Positions 29,437 to 37,528 of a DNA stretch of 64,000 nt are shown one piece after another; positions within the stretch are counted from its first letter, which is position 1; each line of letters starts with the position of its first letter. This DNA comes from Enterococcus gilvus ATCC BAA-350 (GTDB lineage: Bacteria > Bacillota > Bacilli > Lactobacillales > Enterococcaceae), in NCBI RefSeq assembly GCF_000407545.1, contig NZ_ASWH01000001.1, positions 310,001 to 374,000 on the forward strand, written 5' to 3'. The position numbers were made by a program, and so were the translations under genes. Below the pieces are notes generated by a model. That model ran no database searches. It saw only the letters and a program-made list of their open reading frames with translations, and was not told where the DNA came from.

Positions 29437-30426
29437 TTAGGCATCCTCCTTCGATAAGATTTCGATAGCGGGTCCTGCGTGAGCGACCACTAATTGCTTG
29501 GCATCAAGATGAGCACTCATAGCGGATAGCAGGGCCGCTTCATTTTTTCGTTCTACTAATAGTTTAACATTTGGACCGGCATCCATTGTGAAATAGCAGG
29601 GTAAGCCCCCGTTTCTGATCTGGCGAACAAGGTTCATGACTTTCATACTTTCCGCCGACCAATAAGTAAATGGCGGGGTTGCTGCCAAAGTTGTTCCGTG
29701 CATTTTTAAGGCACTGGACTCAGAAACTTCACCGAGTGCGATAAAATCTTTTTCTTTTATAGCTTTTTTTGCTTTGGCTAAATCTTGTGGTACAGTTTGC
29801 AACCAGCCATCATAAAAAGCGGAGGTCTCCACAGTACGCTGCATCCCGTCACGACTAGAAATGTCCTTTTGAGCGTCGTTAACCACGACGAAAATCATAC
29901 TTAAGTCGTTCTCAAAATCCGAACTTGGAATTTGAACGGCATAAGAAGTTTCGTCGGAATACCCTTTTTGCCATTCTGCAAACCCGCCATAAATACTACG
30001 GCAAGCAGATCCAGAACCGCGGCGAGCCAAACGAGACAGCTCTTCGGGAGTCAAATTTAGATTCAGGGCATCACTCGCAGCGCCAGCCAAAGCGGCCAAG
30101 CCGCTCGCAGAAGAAGCTAATCCTGCCGCAGTTGGCACAAAATTCTTACTTTTGACGACTGCACGTAGGGAGGAATCTGTTTTTGAACGCACGAAATCAA
30201 GAAAGCGACTCACTTTTAAGGTCGCTTTCGAATCTTGCCATTGGTTGTCTAAATAAAATTGGTCTTCTTTTAGTTCTTTAGAAAACGTAACTTCCGTTTC
30301 TGTATAAAAAGCGTCCAGTGTTAATGACAAGCTATTATTCATCGGAATAATCAATTCCTGATTTTCTTTGCCCCAATATTTGATCAAGGCGATATTCGTA
30401 TAAGCTCGAGCTTTACCACTATACAT
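29437..30426 (-). CDS. mvaD: Diphosphomevalonate decarboxylase
   Basis: The GHMP-fold enzyme (about 329 aa) converts mevalonate diphosphate to IPP with ATP. Family signs are ANIALIKYWGK near the start (ARAYTNIALIKYWGK), the FPTAAGLASSASG-type phosphate loop near residue 95, and the DAGPNVK segment near 280. A GTG at 30438 is in frame, but ATG 30426 overlaps the stop of the mevalonate kinase gene (ATGTATAG) and fits the family N-terminus, so it is chosen. Confidence 0.94.
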   Translation of the reverse strand: MYSGKARAYTNIALIKYWGKENQELIIPMNNSLSLTLDAFYTETEVTFSKELKEDQFYLDNQWQDSKATLKVSRFLDFVRSKTDSSLRAVVKSKNFVPTAAGLASSASGLAALAGAASDALNLNLTPEELSRLARRGSGSACRSIYGGFAEWQKGYSDETSYAVQIPSSDFENDLSMIFVVVNDAQKDISSRDGMQRTVETSAFYDGWLQTVPQDLAKAKKAIKEKDFIALGEVSESSALKMHGTTLAATPPFTYWSAESMKVMNLVRQIRNGGLPCYFTMDAGPNVKLLVERKNEAALLSAMSAHLDAKQLVVAHAGPAIEILSKEDA

Positions 30427-31360
30427 GTGCGTACACACCTAACCCTTCGATCCATGTATTTCGGGCGCCTGCATCCAACAGAATACGTTGCAGCCGACGT
30501 CCGCTAGTTTCATTTTCGGCTAAAGCAATCATACAGCCGCCGCGTCCGCCGCCAGTTAATTTAGCACCTAATGCTTGGTTTTCTAAAGCCGTTTGAATCA
30601 AATGATCTAAGTGGGAATTGCTAGTTCCCAACAAACGTAATAGTCCTTGCGCTTGATTCATACAATCCCCTAGAATCTGTGGTCGATTTTTTAAGATCGC
30701 CTGTTGCGCCTGAGCAGTCAGTTTCCCTAATGACCGCATTTGTTTATTCGTTTCGTAAGGACGCATTTCCATCAATTTTGCGATGTCCTTGACTGCTTTG
30801 CGTGTTTGACCCTTTACACCAGTATCCGCAACGACTAAAAAAGCATCCATATTTAGTTGAAAAGGCCGAAATCCAATGCCTTTTTGATAAAGAATGGGTT
30901 CAGTACCGCTGATGGTTGTCGCATCAATACCGCTAGGGTTCCCATGAGCAACCGCTTCTGCCTGATTTACGAAATGCAACACTTTTTCTTGAGTTGCAGC
31001 TTCCTCCATCCAATCAAAAACGGCGCGAGTGATCGCAACGGCAACCGCTGCGCTAGACCCCATTCCGCGTTCTGCTGGAATAGAGCTGTCGATTTTTAAA
31101 TAGAACGGTTCTGGAATCTTGAAATGTTTTACCAAGTACCAAAGTAACACCGTTACATTACGCATTGTATTGGGAGCTTTAGAAAGCGGCCCGTGGAAGA
31201 AACTAGATTCAATCCATGATTCCAAGTCATTCGCTTGGATGGTTGCTTGGATGCCTGTCCCGGAAAACGGAAAAGCGATGGCTGGCTCTCCATAGACAAC
31301 CGAATGTTCTCCCATTAATATGATTTTTCCGCTGGCATAACCCGAGCCAATCGATTTCAT
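30419..31360 (-). CDS. mvaK1: Mevalonate kinase
   Basis: The 313-residue GHMP kinase makes mevalonate 5-phosphate from mevalonate. It shows GKIILMGEHSVVYG at residues 11-24, the ATP loop PAERGMGSSAAVAVA near 91 and the GGGRGG motif near 274. It is the first gene of the mevalonate operon. The upstream genes for HMG-CoA synthase and reductase are not in this window. A CAGGGG segment precedes the ATG. Confidence 0.94.
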   Translation of the reverse strand: MKSIGSGYASGKIILMGEHSVVYGEPAIAFPFSGTGIQATIQANDLESWIESSFFHGPLSKAPNTMRNVTVLLWYLVKHFKIPEPFYLKIDSSIPAERGMGSSAAVAVAITRAVFDWMEEAATQEKVLHFVNQAEAVAHGNPSGIDATTISGTEPILYQKGIGFRPFQLNMDAFLVVADTGVKGQTRKAVKDIAKLMEMRPYETNKQMRSLGKLTAQAQQAILKNRPQILGDCMNQAQGLLRLLGTSNSHLDHLIQTALENQALGAKLTGGGRGGCMIALAENETSGRRLQRILLDAGARNTWIEGLGVYAHV

Positions 31361-31738
31361 AAAAAAACCCCTGTTTCGTTTTAGAGTAAGTAGATATTAG
31401 AAAATAATTTATTTCTCTTCAATATTCATTTTAATTGAATCGTTCTTATAGCAAAAACAATTTGTTTTCTTTTTATCTTTTGGAAGAAAATACTGTAAGA
31501 ATCTTTACTTATCAGTAGGTGTCTGTTTTTTGTCTCTTTCCATTTTACTCAGAGTCAGCGGACAAGTAAACGAAAGCGTTGAAAAGTTTTTGAAAATCAA
31601 CGCTTTTTTAAACATTCTTTAGAAGAAAAAGTGATCAGATTTTTTTGGTTATTTTGTTTGACGACACAAGATATTGGGGGTATATTAGATAAGTTGAAAA
31701 ATACGCACTATATTTTGTATGAAATGAGCTGGGGGTTT
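31361..31738. other. Divergent intergenic region, mvaK1 / deoxynucleoside kinase
   Basis: The gap is AT-rich and carries no further gene that I can support. The right part holds the kinase promoter. The mvaK1 promoter could not be placed with certainty. Confidence 0.5.
31658..31686 (+). promoter_or_regulatory. Promoter of the deoxynucleoside kinase gene
   Basis: TTGACG (31658-31663), a 17-base spacer and TATATT (31681-31686). It lies inside a longer open frame, and so argues that translation starts downstream at 31739. Confidence 0.7.
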
Positions 31739-32395
31739 ATGAGCGTGATCGTATTAGCAGGAACTATTGGAGCAGGGAAATCAAGTTTGACGGCGATGTT
31801 GTCAGAACATTTAGGCAGTCAAGCTTTTTATGAATCAATTGAAGATAATGAGGTATTGCCGTTGTTTTACGCGGATCCAGAACAATATGCCTTTTTATTG
31901 CAGATTTATTTTTTGAATAAGCGTTTTGATAGCATCAAAAAGGCGATGCAAGATGACAATAATGTGTTGGATCGTTCCATTTATGAGGATTCCTTATTGT
32001 TCCATCTGAATGCCGATCTTGGTCGAGCAACAGAGACAGAAGTAAAGGTCTATGATGAATTGTTGGCTAACATGATGCAGGAACTACCATATGCTGCACA
32101 TAAGAAGCATCCCGATCTGTTAGTTCACATTCGTGTTTCTTTTGAAACGATGATGGAACGTATCCAAAAGCGTGGACGGGAATATGAACAATTGGAATTT
32201 GATCCAACTTTGTATGATTACTATAAAGAATTGAATAGTCGTTATGACCAATGGTATGAAGAATATAACGAAAGCCCTAAAATCCAAATTGATGGAGATC
32301 GCTTGAATTTTGTTGACGATGCAGTTGCTCGGGACGAAGTGATTCGTTTGATTGATGAAAAAATTTTAGAGGTTCAAGGAGTTTCCGTAGATTAA
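31739..32395 (+). CDS. Deoxynucleoside kinase (dAK/dGK type)
   Basis: The 218-residue kinase phosphorylates deoxynucleosides in the salvage pathway. The Walker A motif GTIGAGKS is at residues 8-15, the DRS motif (VLDRSIYED) near 80, and the lid arginines near 150 (RIQKRGREYE). An open frame reaches back to 31631, but the promoter lies within it and the family normally starts just before the Walker loop. ATG 31739 with a GGGGG ribosome site is chosen. Its terminator has been split by an IS element. Confidence 0.88.
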   Translation: MSVIVLAGTIGAGKSSLTAMLSEHLGSQAFYESIEDNEVLPLFYADPEQYAFLLQIYFLNKRFDSIKKAMQDDNNVLDRSIYEDSLLFHLNADLGRATETEVKVYDELLANMMQELPYAAHKKHPDLLVHIRVSFETMMERIQKRGREYEQLEFDPTLYDYYKELNSRYDQWYEEYNESPKIQIDGDRLNFVDDAVARDEVIRLIDEKILEVQGVSVD

Positions 32396-32401
32396 TAAGT
32401 T

Positions 32402-32418
32402 AAAAAAGCTTTGCCAGA
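32402..32418 (+). terminator. Left arm of an IS-interrupted terminator
   Basis: AAAAAAGCTTTGCCAGA pairs with TCTGGTAAAGCTTTTTT at 34143-34159 (one G-T pair). The two arms are now 1.7 kb apart, with the IS between them. Confidence 0.75.
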
Positions 32419-32489
32419 TTTGATACGCTCCCTATAAAGTAGACAAGGAAAAAACAAAAATCCAAGTCTACTTTATAGGGAGTTTTTGT

Positions 32490-33188
32490 ATGTCAAAGAG
32501 AAGTATTTATTCTCCAGAAGAAAAATTTCAAATTATTTCAGAAGTGATGGATAAACGTCGTAGTGTGAACAGTGTCGCTAAGAAGCATTCCCTTTCTTGG
32601 ACGACGATAAACAATTGGATTCGTAAATATAATGATGACGGAATCGAGGGACTAAAAGAAGCAACAACGTGGAATCAGTACGATAGTGGACAAAAGCAGG
32701 AGGCTGTTTTGGCTGTCATAAATGAAGAAATGTCTCTCTATCGAGCAACGACGTTTTTTCAAATTTCTTCGACCTCTGTGTTAAGAAGATGGGTTTCACG
32801 CTATACTAATGGGGAAACACTAAAATCAACAAGTAAAGGCAGTGTACCCAAAACCATGAAAAAAGGACGTAAAACCACCTATCAAGAGCGTATCGAGATC
32901 GCTCAATATACAATCGCTAATGAACTGAACTACGCACAGGCGATCGAAAAATATGATGTCTCTTACCAACAAGTGTACTCTTGGGTAAAGAAATACCAGC
33001 AACACGGAGAAGAAGCACTAAAAGACAATCGTGGACGAAACAAATCAAGCGAGTTCTTAACCGAAGAAGAGCGGTTGAAATTAAGAGTAAAAGAACTGGA
33101 AGCACGAAACAAGCATTTAGAAATGGAGAACGACTTCGCAAAAAAGTTACAAGAGATTCAACGGCGAAACCGGTCCTCACGTTCGTAA
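32490..33188 (+). CDS. IS3-family transposase OrfA
   Basis: The 232-residue protein has several helix-turn-helix units: near residues 20-50 (SVNSVAKKHSLSWTTINNWI), 75-105 and 140-175. A leucine-zipper-like coiled coil follows at about 195-225 (LRVKELEARNKHLEMEN). It binds the IS ends and may limit transposition when made alone. The length fits OrfA of IS150-like elements with duplicated HTH domains. The site A-AAA-AAG at 33140-33146 is in the right phase for -1 frameshifting into OrfB. Confidence 0.9.
   Translation: MSKRSIYSPEEKFQIISEVMDKRRSVNSVAKKHSLSWTTINNWIRKYNDDGIEGLKEATTWNQYDSGQKQEAVLAVINEEMSLYRATTFFQISSTSVLRRWVSRYTNGETLKSTSKGSVPKTMKKGRKTTYQERIEIAQYTIANELNYAQAIEKYDVSYQQVYSWVKKYQQHGEEALKDNRGRNKSSEFLTEEERLKLRVKELEARNKHLEMENDFAKKLQEIQRRNRSSRS
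33140..33146 (+). other. Programmed -1 ribosomal frameshift site
   Basis: A-AAA-AAG lies in the zero phase of OrfA (GCA-AAA-AAG) at the OrfA/OrfB overlap, the classic IS3-family slippery heptamer. Confidence 0.8.
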
Positions 33189-34057
33189 GAAACGTGGAAC
33201 TCTATCAAACGATTTCAGAACTGCATGAAGAGAAGCACTATTCAATCACGAATCTCTGTCAATTGGCTGGGATCGCACGCTCTTCTTACTATAAATGGTT
33301 GAAGTGGAAACCCTCAAAAAAAGAACTTGAAAACAGAAAACTGGCAAAAGAGATCCAGAAGAAATATGACAGTAAAAAAGGCGCTATCGGGTATCGGCAA
33401 ATTCGTATTCAACTGAATCGAACATTCAAGAAAAACTATTCTAAGAAACGTTATTACCGCCTAATGAAAGTACTTGGGATTAAAGCAGTGATCAAGAAAA
33501 AGCGTCCGACCTATGTAAAAGCAACGGAAGCTAACGTTGCAGAAAACAGGTTAAACCGCAAATTTATCGCTGAAAAGCCCAATCAAAAATGGTGTACGGA
33601 TATTACTGAATTGAGATACGGCAATGGCCGAAAGGCTTATTTGAGTGCGATCATCGATCTTTATGATCACTCGATCGTTTCTTGGAAGCTCGGTCATTCC
33701 AATAATAATCCACTTGTCATGGATACTGTAAAAAAAGCCATGCGTAAGAATCCTGGCGTCAGACCGCTGCTTCATAGTGATCGCGGGTTTCAATACACCT
33801 CTTATGATTACAAAGCACTCCAAGTAAACTATAAATTCACCAAAAGTATGTCTCGAGTCGGTCGCTGCCTGGACAATCAACCGATCGAACATTTTTGGGG
33901 AACATTTAAAGAAGAAAAATTCTATCAAGAAAGCTATCAAAGCTTTGATGAACTAAAGAAATCTGTCAGTAGTTATATGCGGTACTACAATAATTATCGC
34001 TACTCTGAAGCGTTAAATGAGCTTTCACCAAACGAATTCAGAAGGCAAGCCGCATAA
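33143..34057 (+). CDS. IS3-family transposase OrfB (DDE catalytic part, via -1 frameshift)
   Basis: This is the catalytic half of the transposase, read in the -1 frame after the slippery site. The open frame itself begins at 32981. It shows the HTH_21 segment (IARSSYYKWL) and then the rve/DDE core: Asp in WCTDITEL, Asp in HSDRGFQY, and Glu in PIEHFWGTFKEE with the normal 35-residue spacing. The product is expected as an OrfAB fusion. All catalytic residues are present, so the element may be active. Confidence 0.88.
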   Translation, partial: KVTRDSTAKPVLTFVRNVELYQTISELHEEKHYSITNLCQLAGIARSSYYKWLKWKPSKKELENRKLAKEIQKKYDSKKGAIGYRQIRIQLNRTFKKNYSKKRYYRLMKVLGIKAVIKKKRPTYVKATEANVAENRLNRKFIAEKPNQKWCTDITELRYGNGRKAYLSAIIDLYDHSIVSWKLGHSNNNPLVMDTVKKAMRKNPGVRPLLHSDRGFQYTSYDYKALQVNYKFTKSMSRVGRCLDNQPIEHFWGTFKEEKFYQESYQSFDELKKSVSSYMRYYNNYRYSEALNELSPNEFRRQAA

Positions 34058-34142
34058 AAACAGGAATCGAGTCACTCGATTCCTGAATAGTATAATTTTT
34101 GTTTTTTGGCTGTCTACTTGACAGGGAGCACTTCAATTTTTT

Positions 34143-34184
34143 TCTGGTAAAGCTTTTTTAGTTTTGATTTAATCAAAACTAAAA
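34143..34184 (+). terminator. Right arm of the split terminator plus adjacent perfect inverted repeat
   Basis: TCTGGTAAAGCTTTTTT (34143-34159) is the displaced right arm of the kinase terminator. It runs into a perfect 14-bp inverted repeat with a single central base (34156-34184, arms TTTTAGTTTTGATT and complement). The second repeat may be an operator for the following corA-like gene or part of a composite terminator. Confidence 0.6.
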
Positions 34185-34307
34185 GAGAGATTTCGTAAAT
34201 AATAAGTACATACTGAACACTGCGATAAATGAACGACTTGAAATGAATACAATAAGATATTTTTTGTTATACTAAAGTAAGGTTGTTTAGGAGTAAGGAG
34301 GTTTCTA

Positions 34308-35213
34308 ATGGATATAAAAAAGACGTTCAATCAGGGGATGTATTCATGGGTCCGCGTAGATAGTACCCAAGCGCATGAAATAAAAAAATTACGAGCTGAT
34401 TATGCGATCAGTGATGAAATGCTGACGTATGCCTTGGATGATAATGAACGCGCGCGGGTAGAGTATGACCCGTTGGAAAAGGCCTTTTTGTTAATTTTTA
34501 ATGTGCCGAACCTCTTGAAAAAGGACAATCATTATGAGACTAGTCCCATGGCATTTATTTTAAAGGATCAATACTTTTTTTCTTTTGTGAATGAACGAAC
34601 TGCGTATGTTGAAAATATCATCGAGAACTTATTGTCGAATGAACCCAATCAAAGCACTGCGAGCTTACTCTTCCACACGCTATTTTTGATTTCCGATTAT
34701 TATTTTCCATTAGTGGAAGAAGTGGATAGTCAGAGAATTCAGTTGAATAAAAAGCTTCGAGAAAAGACCACCAACAAAAATCTGTTGGCACTTTCTGATT
34801 TGGAGATAGGATTGGTTTATCTGGTGACCGCGACTAAGCAGAATGCGGTGCTGCTAGAACAAGTGAAGGCGCAGGCGATTTTTTCTAGCTTCACTGATAA
34901 GGAAAAAGAAGAGTTAGATGATGCTTTGATCGAGGCAAGACAAGCGGTAGAAATGACAAGATTATCTAGTGAGATTTTAGATCAGTTATCTGGCACGTAC
35001 AATAATCTATTAAACAATAATTTGAATGATACGATGAAAATTTTGACGATTTGGTCATTGTTGTTAACCATCCCGACCATTGTCACAGGGTTCTTTGGGA
35101 TGAATATGCCGCTTCCTTTTACACATTCAGAAGCGAGTTGGATCGTTACTGTAGTGATTAGTGTGGCACTCTCAATCTGGTTAATTTTGATTTTATGGCG
35201 AAGAATACGTTAA
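34308..35213 (+). CDS. CorA-like magnesium/divalent cation transporter
   Basis: The 301-residue protein has a large cytoplasmic N-terminal domain and two C-terminal membrane helices. The signature G-M-N is at residues 264-266 (GFFGMNMPLPF), as in CorA channels, which work as pentamers. The family identity is clear from GMN and topology; the ion could be Mg2+ or another divalent metal. AAGGAGG gives a strong ribosome site, and a TATACT -10 box lies near 34268. Confidence 0.88.
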   Translation: MDIKKTFNQGMYSWVRVDSTQAHEIKKLRADYAISDEMLTYALDDNERARVEYDPLEKAFLLIFNVPNLLKKDNHYETSPMAFILKDQYFFSFVNERTAYVENIIENLLSNEPNQSTASLLFHTLFLISDYYFPLVEEVDSQRIQLNKKLREKTTNKNLLALSDLEIGLVYLVTATKQNAVLLEQVKAQAIFSSFTDKEKEELDDALIEARQAVEMTRLSSEILDQLSGTYNNLLNNNLNDTMKILTIWSLLLTIPTIVTGFFGMNMPLPFTHSEASWIVTVVISVALSIWLILILWRRIR

Positions 35214-35247
35214 AAGCGAAGCGATCATCGATCGCTTCGCTTTTTTT
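35213..35247. terminator. corA-like gene terminator
   Basis: The stem AAAGCGAAGCGAT/ATCGCTTCGCTTT is followed by a T-run. It may also serve the convergent HAD gene. Confidence 0.85.
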
Positions 35248-35277
35248 GTGTTAATAACGAAGAAAGCAGGATTTAAC

Positions 35278-36087
35278 TTAAAGTATAAAGGATTCGATGA
35301 CTTCAGCTACCGCACTTTGTTCATGATTGGCGTTAGTAGTATGCTGTGCCGCTTCTTTGACTGCGGGTACGGCATTTGCCACAGCGATCCCTAATTCTGC
35401 TGCACGAATCATTGCCAGATCATTGGTATTATCACCGATAGCAATGGTTTCATTCATCGGAATAGCTAAGTGTTCCGCCAGTGTCTGTAGCGCAATCCCT
35501 TTATTCACACCTTTGGGGTTGAACTCAATGTAGCGGTTGGAAGAATAACTGATCTCTAATGATTCCCGCAGGTCAAGAGGCATTTCTTTTTCTATTTTTT
35601 CTAAATAGCTGCGATCTAAATTTTGAAATAAAGCTTTGTAGCAAGTCTGATCTTTTAGAAAACCAAAATCATCATCTAGTCTTTTTTCATGGGGAATCGT
35701 TAATAAGTAGGCGTCCTCATCCGGGTTACTGTGATAAACATAGGTTTGATCAAACGTGTAAAGATGAATTGCCACTTCGTAATTTGATCCAAATTCAAAC
35801 AAACGAGCAAGTGTTTCAAAATTCATGGGAAAGTCTTTGATAATCGTCGGGCCTTGATTTTCCACGACAACACCGCCGTTGAATCCAATCATGTAATGCG
35901 CCGCTTTATTTGCAGCGTCCAATTCTTCTAAAGTTTGTTTGATCGAATAAAATCCGCGACCTGTCGCAGGTGCGAATACAAGGCCGTTTGTCTCTGCTTT
36001 TTTTATCGTTTCTCGTGTCTTTTCGGATACATGTCGGCCTTTATCTAATAATGTTTCATCCAAGTCACAAGCAATTAATCGGTACAT
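35278..36087 (-). CDS. Cof-type HAD-IIB hydrolase
   Basis: The protein (269 aa) starts with MYRLIACDLDETLL, where the two aspartates of DLDET are the HAD nucleophile and acid. It ends with the GDNTNDLAM metal motif near residue 216. Like the HAD protein at 9028, it belongs to the IIB cap group acting on phosphorylated metabolites. An upstream in-frame ATG at 36144 is rejected, because GAAGGAGG lies directly before the ATG at 36087. It is a single gene, and its substrate is unknown. Confidence 0.85.
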   Translation of the reverse strand: MYRLIACDLDETLLDKGRHVSEKTRETIKKAETNGLVFAPATGRGFYSIKQTLEELDAANKAAHYMIGFNGGVVVENQGPTIIKDFPMNFETLARLFEFGSNYEVAIHLYTFDQTYVYHSNPDEDAYLLTIPHEKRLDDDFGFLKDQTCYKALFQNLDRSYLEKIEKEMPLDLRESLEISYSSNRYIEFNPKGVNKGIALQTLAEHLAIPMNETIAIGDNTNDLAMIRAAELGIAVANAVPAVKEAAQHTTNANHEQSAVAEVIESFIL

Positions 36088-36168
36088 AGAAGAGCCTCCT
36101 TCATTTTTCTTGTCCTCATTATAGCAAAAACCAAGGGAAGGCATTTGGTTTTACAAACTTTCTATAGA

Positions 36169-36213
36169 AAAACACGCCATGAAAGGAACGCGTTGTCCGG
36201 TTTCATGGCGTGT
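36169..36213 (-). terminator. Terminator of the glycerol dehydrogenase gene
   Basis: The 14-bp stem AACACGCCATGAAA and its complement are followed on the minus strand by a T-run. Confidence 0.8.
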
Positions 36214-36224
36214 TAGTATAGTGC

Positions 36225-37325
36225 TTATTTTGGAAAATAAGTCGTAACATATGTATCAACTGCTTTTAAAGCTGCTGCTACATCTTCCGCGGTAACGTTC
36301 ATGGGCATTTCGTGAATTGTCTCTTCGTCAATGGTTGCTTGTTTGCCTACTTTTAAAAGATCGTCATAAGAAGCGTCTTTTAAATGCAGGTCTTCCAACG
36401 TGGTAGGCAATCCGAGTAATTGATATAAGTCGATATATTCATTCAATTCTGCTTCTTCCGCATTTTCAAGCATGAGTTGAGTGAGGGTACCATAGGCTAC
36501 TTTTTGGCCATGGGAAAGCTCATGGATATCGCCGTCTAAGACAGTGAAGCCATTGTGGATGGCGTGTGCAGCGGCCAATCCAGCACTTTCGAAGCCAAGG
36601 CCGCTTAACAAGGTATTGGCTTCAACGATTTGTTCGAATGCCTCAGTGACCACATGCGCTTTGTTTGCCTCAATTGCTTTGAGCGCATTTTCAAAAAGTA
36701 CTTCTTCTGCTTTTTCTGCAATCGCCATTCCGGCAGAAGTTTGAGAACCTCCGGCCATAGTTTTCCCACGCTTTTGTGCGACAGCGCGTGCTTCAATAAA
36801 GGTAGCCAAAGCATCAGCGATCCCATCTGCCAATAGTTCCGAAGGCGCATTTACGATGACTTCGGTATCAACCAATACTAGATCAGGGTTTTTATCATAG
36901 AAACGATACCCTTCAAAAACGCCCTCTGGCGAATAAATGACGGAAAGCGCAGAGGTAGGAGCATCAGTGGAAGCAACCGTCGGTAAAACAGCTAACGGTA
37001 ATTGAACATCATCGGCGACGGCTTTTCCTGTGTCGATCGCTTTTCCTCCTCCTAAGGCTACGATCACGTCAAAATCTTTTCCCTTTGCATCTTCAGAGAT
37101 CCGATCAATCTCTTTTTCTGAGGCTTCACCGCCAAAAATTTCTTTGACCGGATGCATCCCGTTCTCTTCCATTGTTTTAAAAAGTTCTTTGCCGGCGATT
37201 TCCCAAACTTCTTCGTCGGTAATAAGTAAGGGGGTCTCTCCTAAGGCTTTGATGTACTTTATGCCGTCTTGCAACATGCGTTTGCCTTGAACATAACGAG
37301 ACGGACTTGCAAAAATTCTTTCCAT
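36225..37325 (-). CDS. gldA: Glycerol dehydrogenase (iron/zinc alcohol dehydrogenase family)
   Basis: The 366-residue enzyme matches GldA in length and motifs. The NAD loop GGGKAIDTGKA is near residue 94, LPTVASTDAPTS near 115, and the metal ligands are Asp in LADGIADALAT, His in AAAHAIHNG and His in HELSHGQKVAYG. It oxidises glycerol to dihydroxyacetone with NAD. An upstream in-frame ATG at 37340 overlaps the GGAGG ribosome site, so ATG 37325 is the start. No dihydroxyacetone kinase lies next to it. Confidence 0.9.
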   Translation of the reverse strand: MERIFASPSRYVQGKRMLQDGIKYIKALGETPLLITDEEVWEIAGKELFKTMEENGMHPVKEIFGGEASEKEIDRISEDAKGKDFDVIVALGGGKAIDTGKAVADDVQLPLAVLPTVASTDAPTSALSVIYSPEGVFEGYRFYDKNPDLVLVDTEVIVNAPSELLADGIADALATFIEARAVAQKRGKTMAGGSQTSAGMAIAEKAEEVLFENALKAIEANKAHVVTEAFEQIVEANTLLSGLGFESAGLAAAHAIHNGFTVLDGDIHELSHGQKVAYGTLTQLMLENAEEAELNEYIDLYQLLGLPTTLEDLHLKDASYDDLLKVGKQATIDEETIHEMPMNVTAEDVAAALKAVDTYVTTYFPK

Positions 37326-37442
37326 AGTAATAACCTCCAATAATTGATTATATTCAGTGTTGCACAGAAAGAAATCGATTTCAAAAAATACGCCTAGTTA
37401 TTTTATTTAACTCAGCCTATTTGAATAAGAAAAGTACAAAAG

Positions 37443-37475
37443 AAAGCGCGCAGGAATTATTCCCCACGCGCTTAA
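37443..37475 (-). terminator. Terminator of the FUSC-type gene
   Basis: Nested stems AAGCGCG/CGCGCTT and GGAAT/ATTCC, followed on the minus strand by CTTTCTTTT. Confidence 0.6.
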
Positions 37476-37528
37476 TTTAAAAAGTAAAGTTATGTAAATA
37501 TTCTACTGTCCAATATGGGACATGAGAG

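Larger units (their letters stand above)
32427..34129 (+). mobile_element. IS3-family insertion sequence (IS150-like group)
   Basis: The element has imperfect terminal inverted repeats: GCTCCCTATAAAGTAGACA on the left and, read inward, GCTCCCTGTCAAGTAGACA on the right. It holds two overlapping frames, OrfA and OrfB, with an A6G slippery site between them, as in the IS3 family. Both frames look intact. No direct repeat longer than 2 bases (AC) is seen at the edges, so the exact ends could differ by one base. A CAGGAATCGAG/CTCGATTCCTG hairpin (34061-34085) follows OrfB within the element. Confidence 0.9.

Noticed and set aside
31631..31738. N-terminal extension of the deoxynucleoside kinase
   Set aside because: A good promoter lies inside it, and the family starts directly before the Walker A loop, so translation begins at 31739.
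34118..34146. Outward promoter at the right end of the IS (TTGACA in the repeat)
   Set aside because: A -35 match is present, but no fitting -10 box lies 16-18 bases downstream, so a hybrid promoter is not supported.
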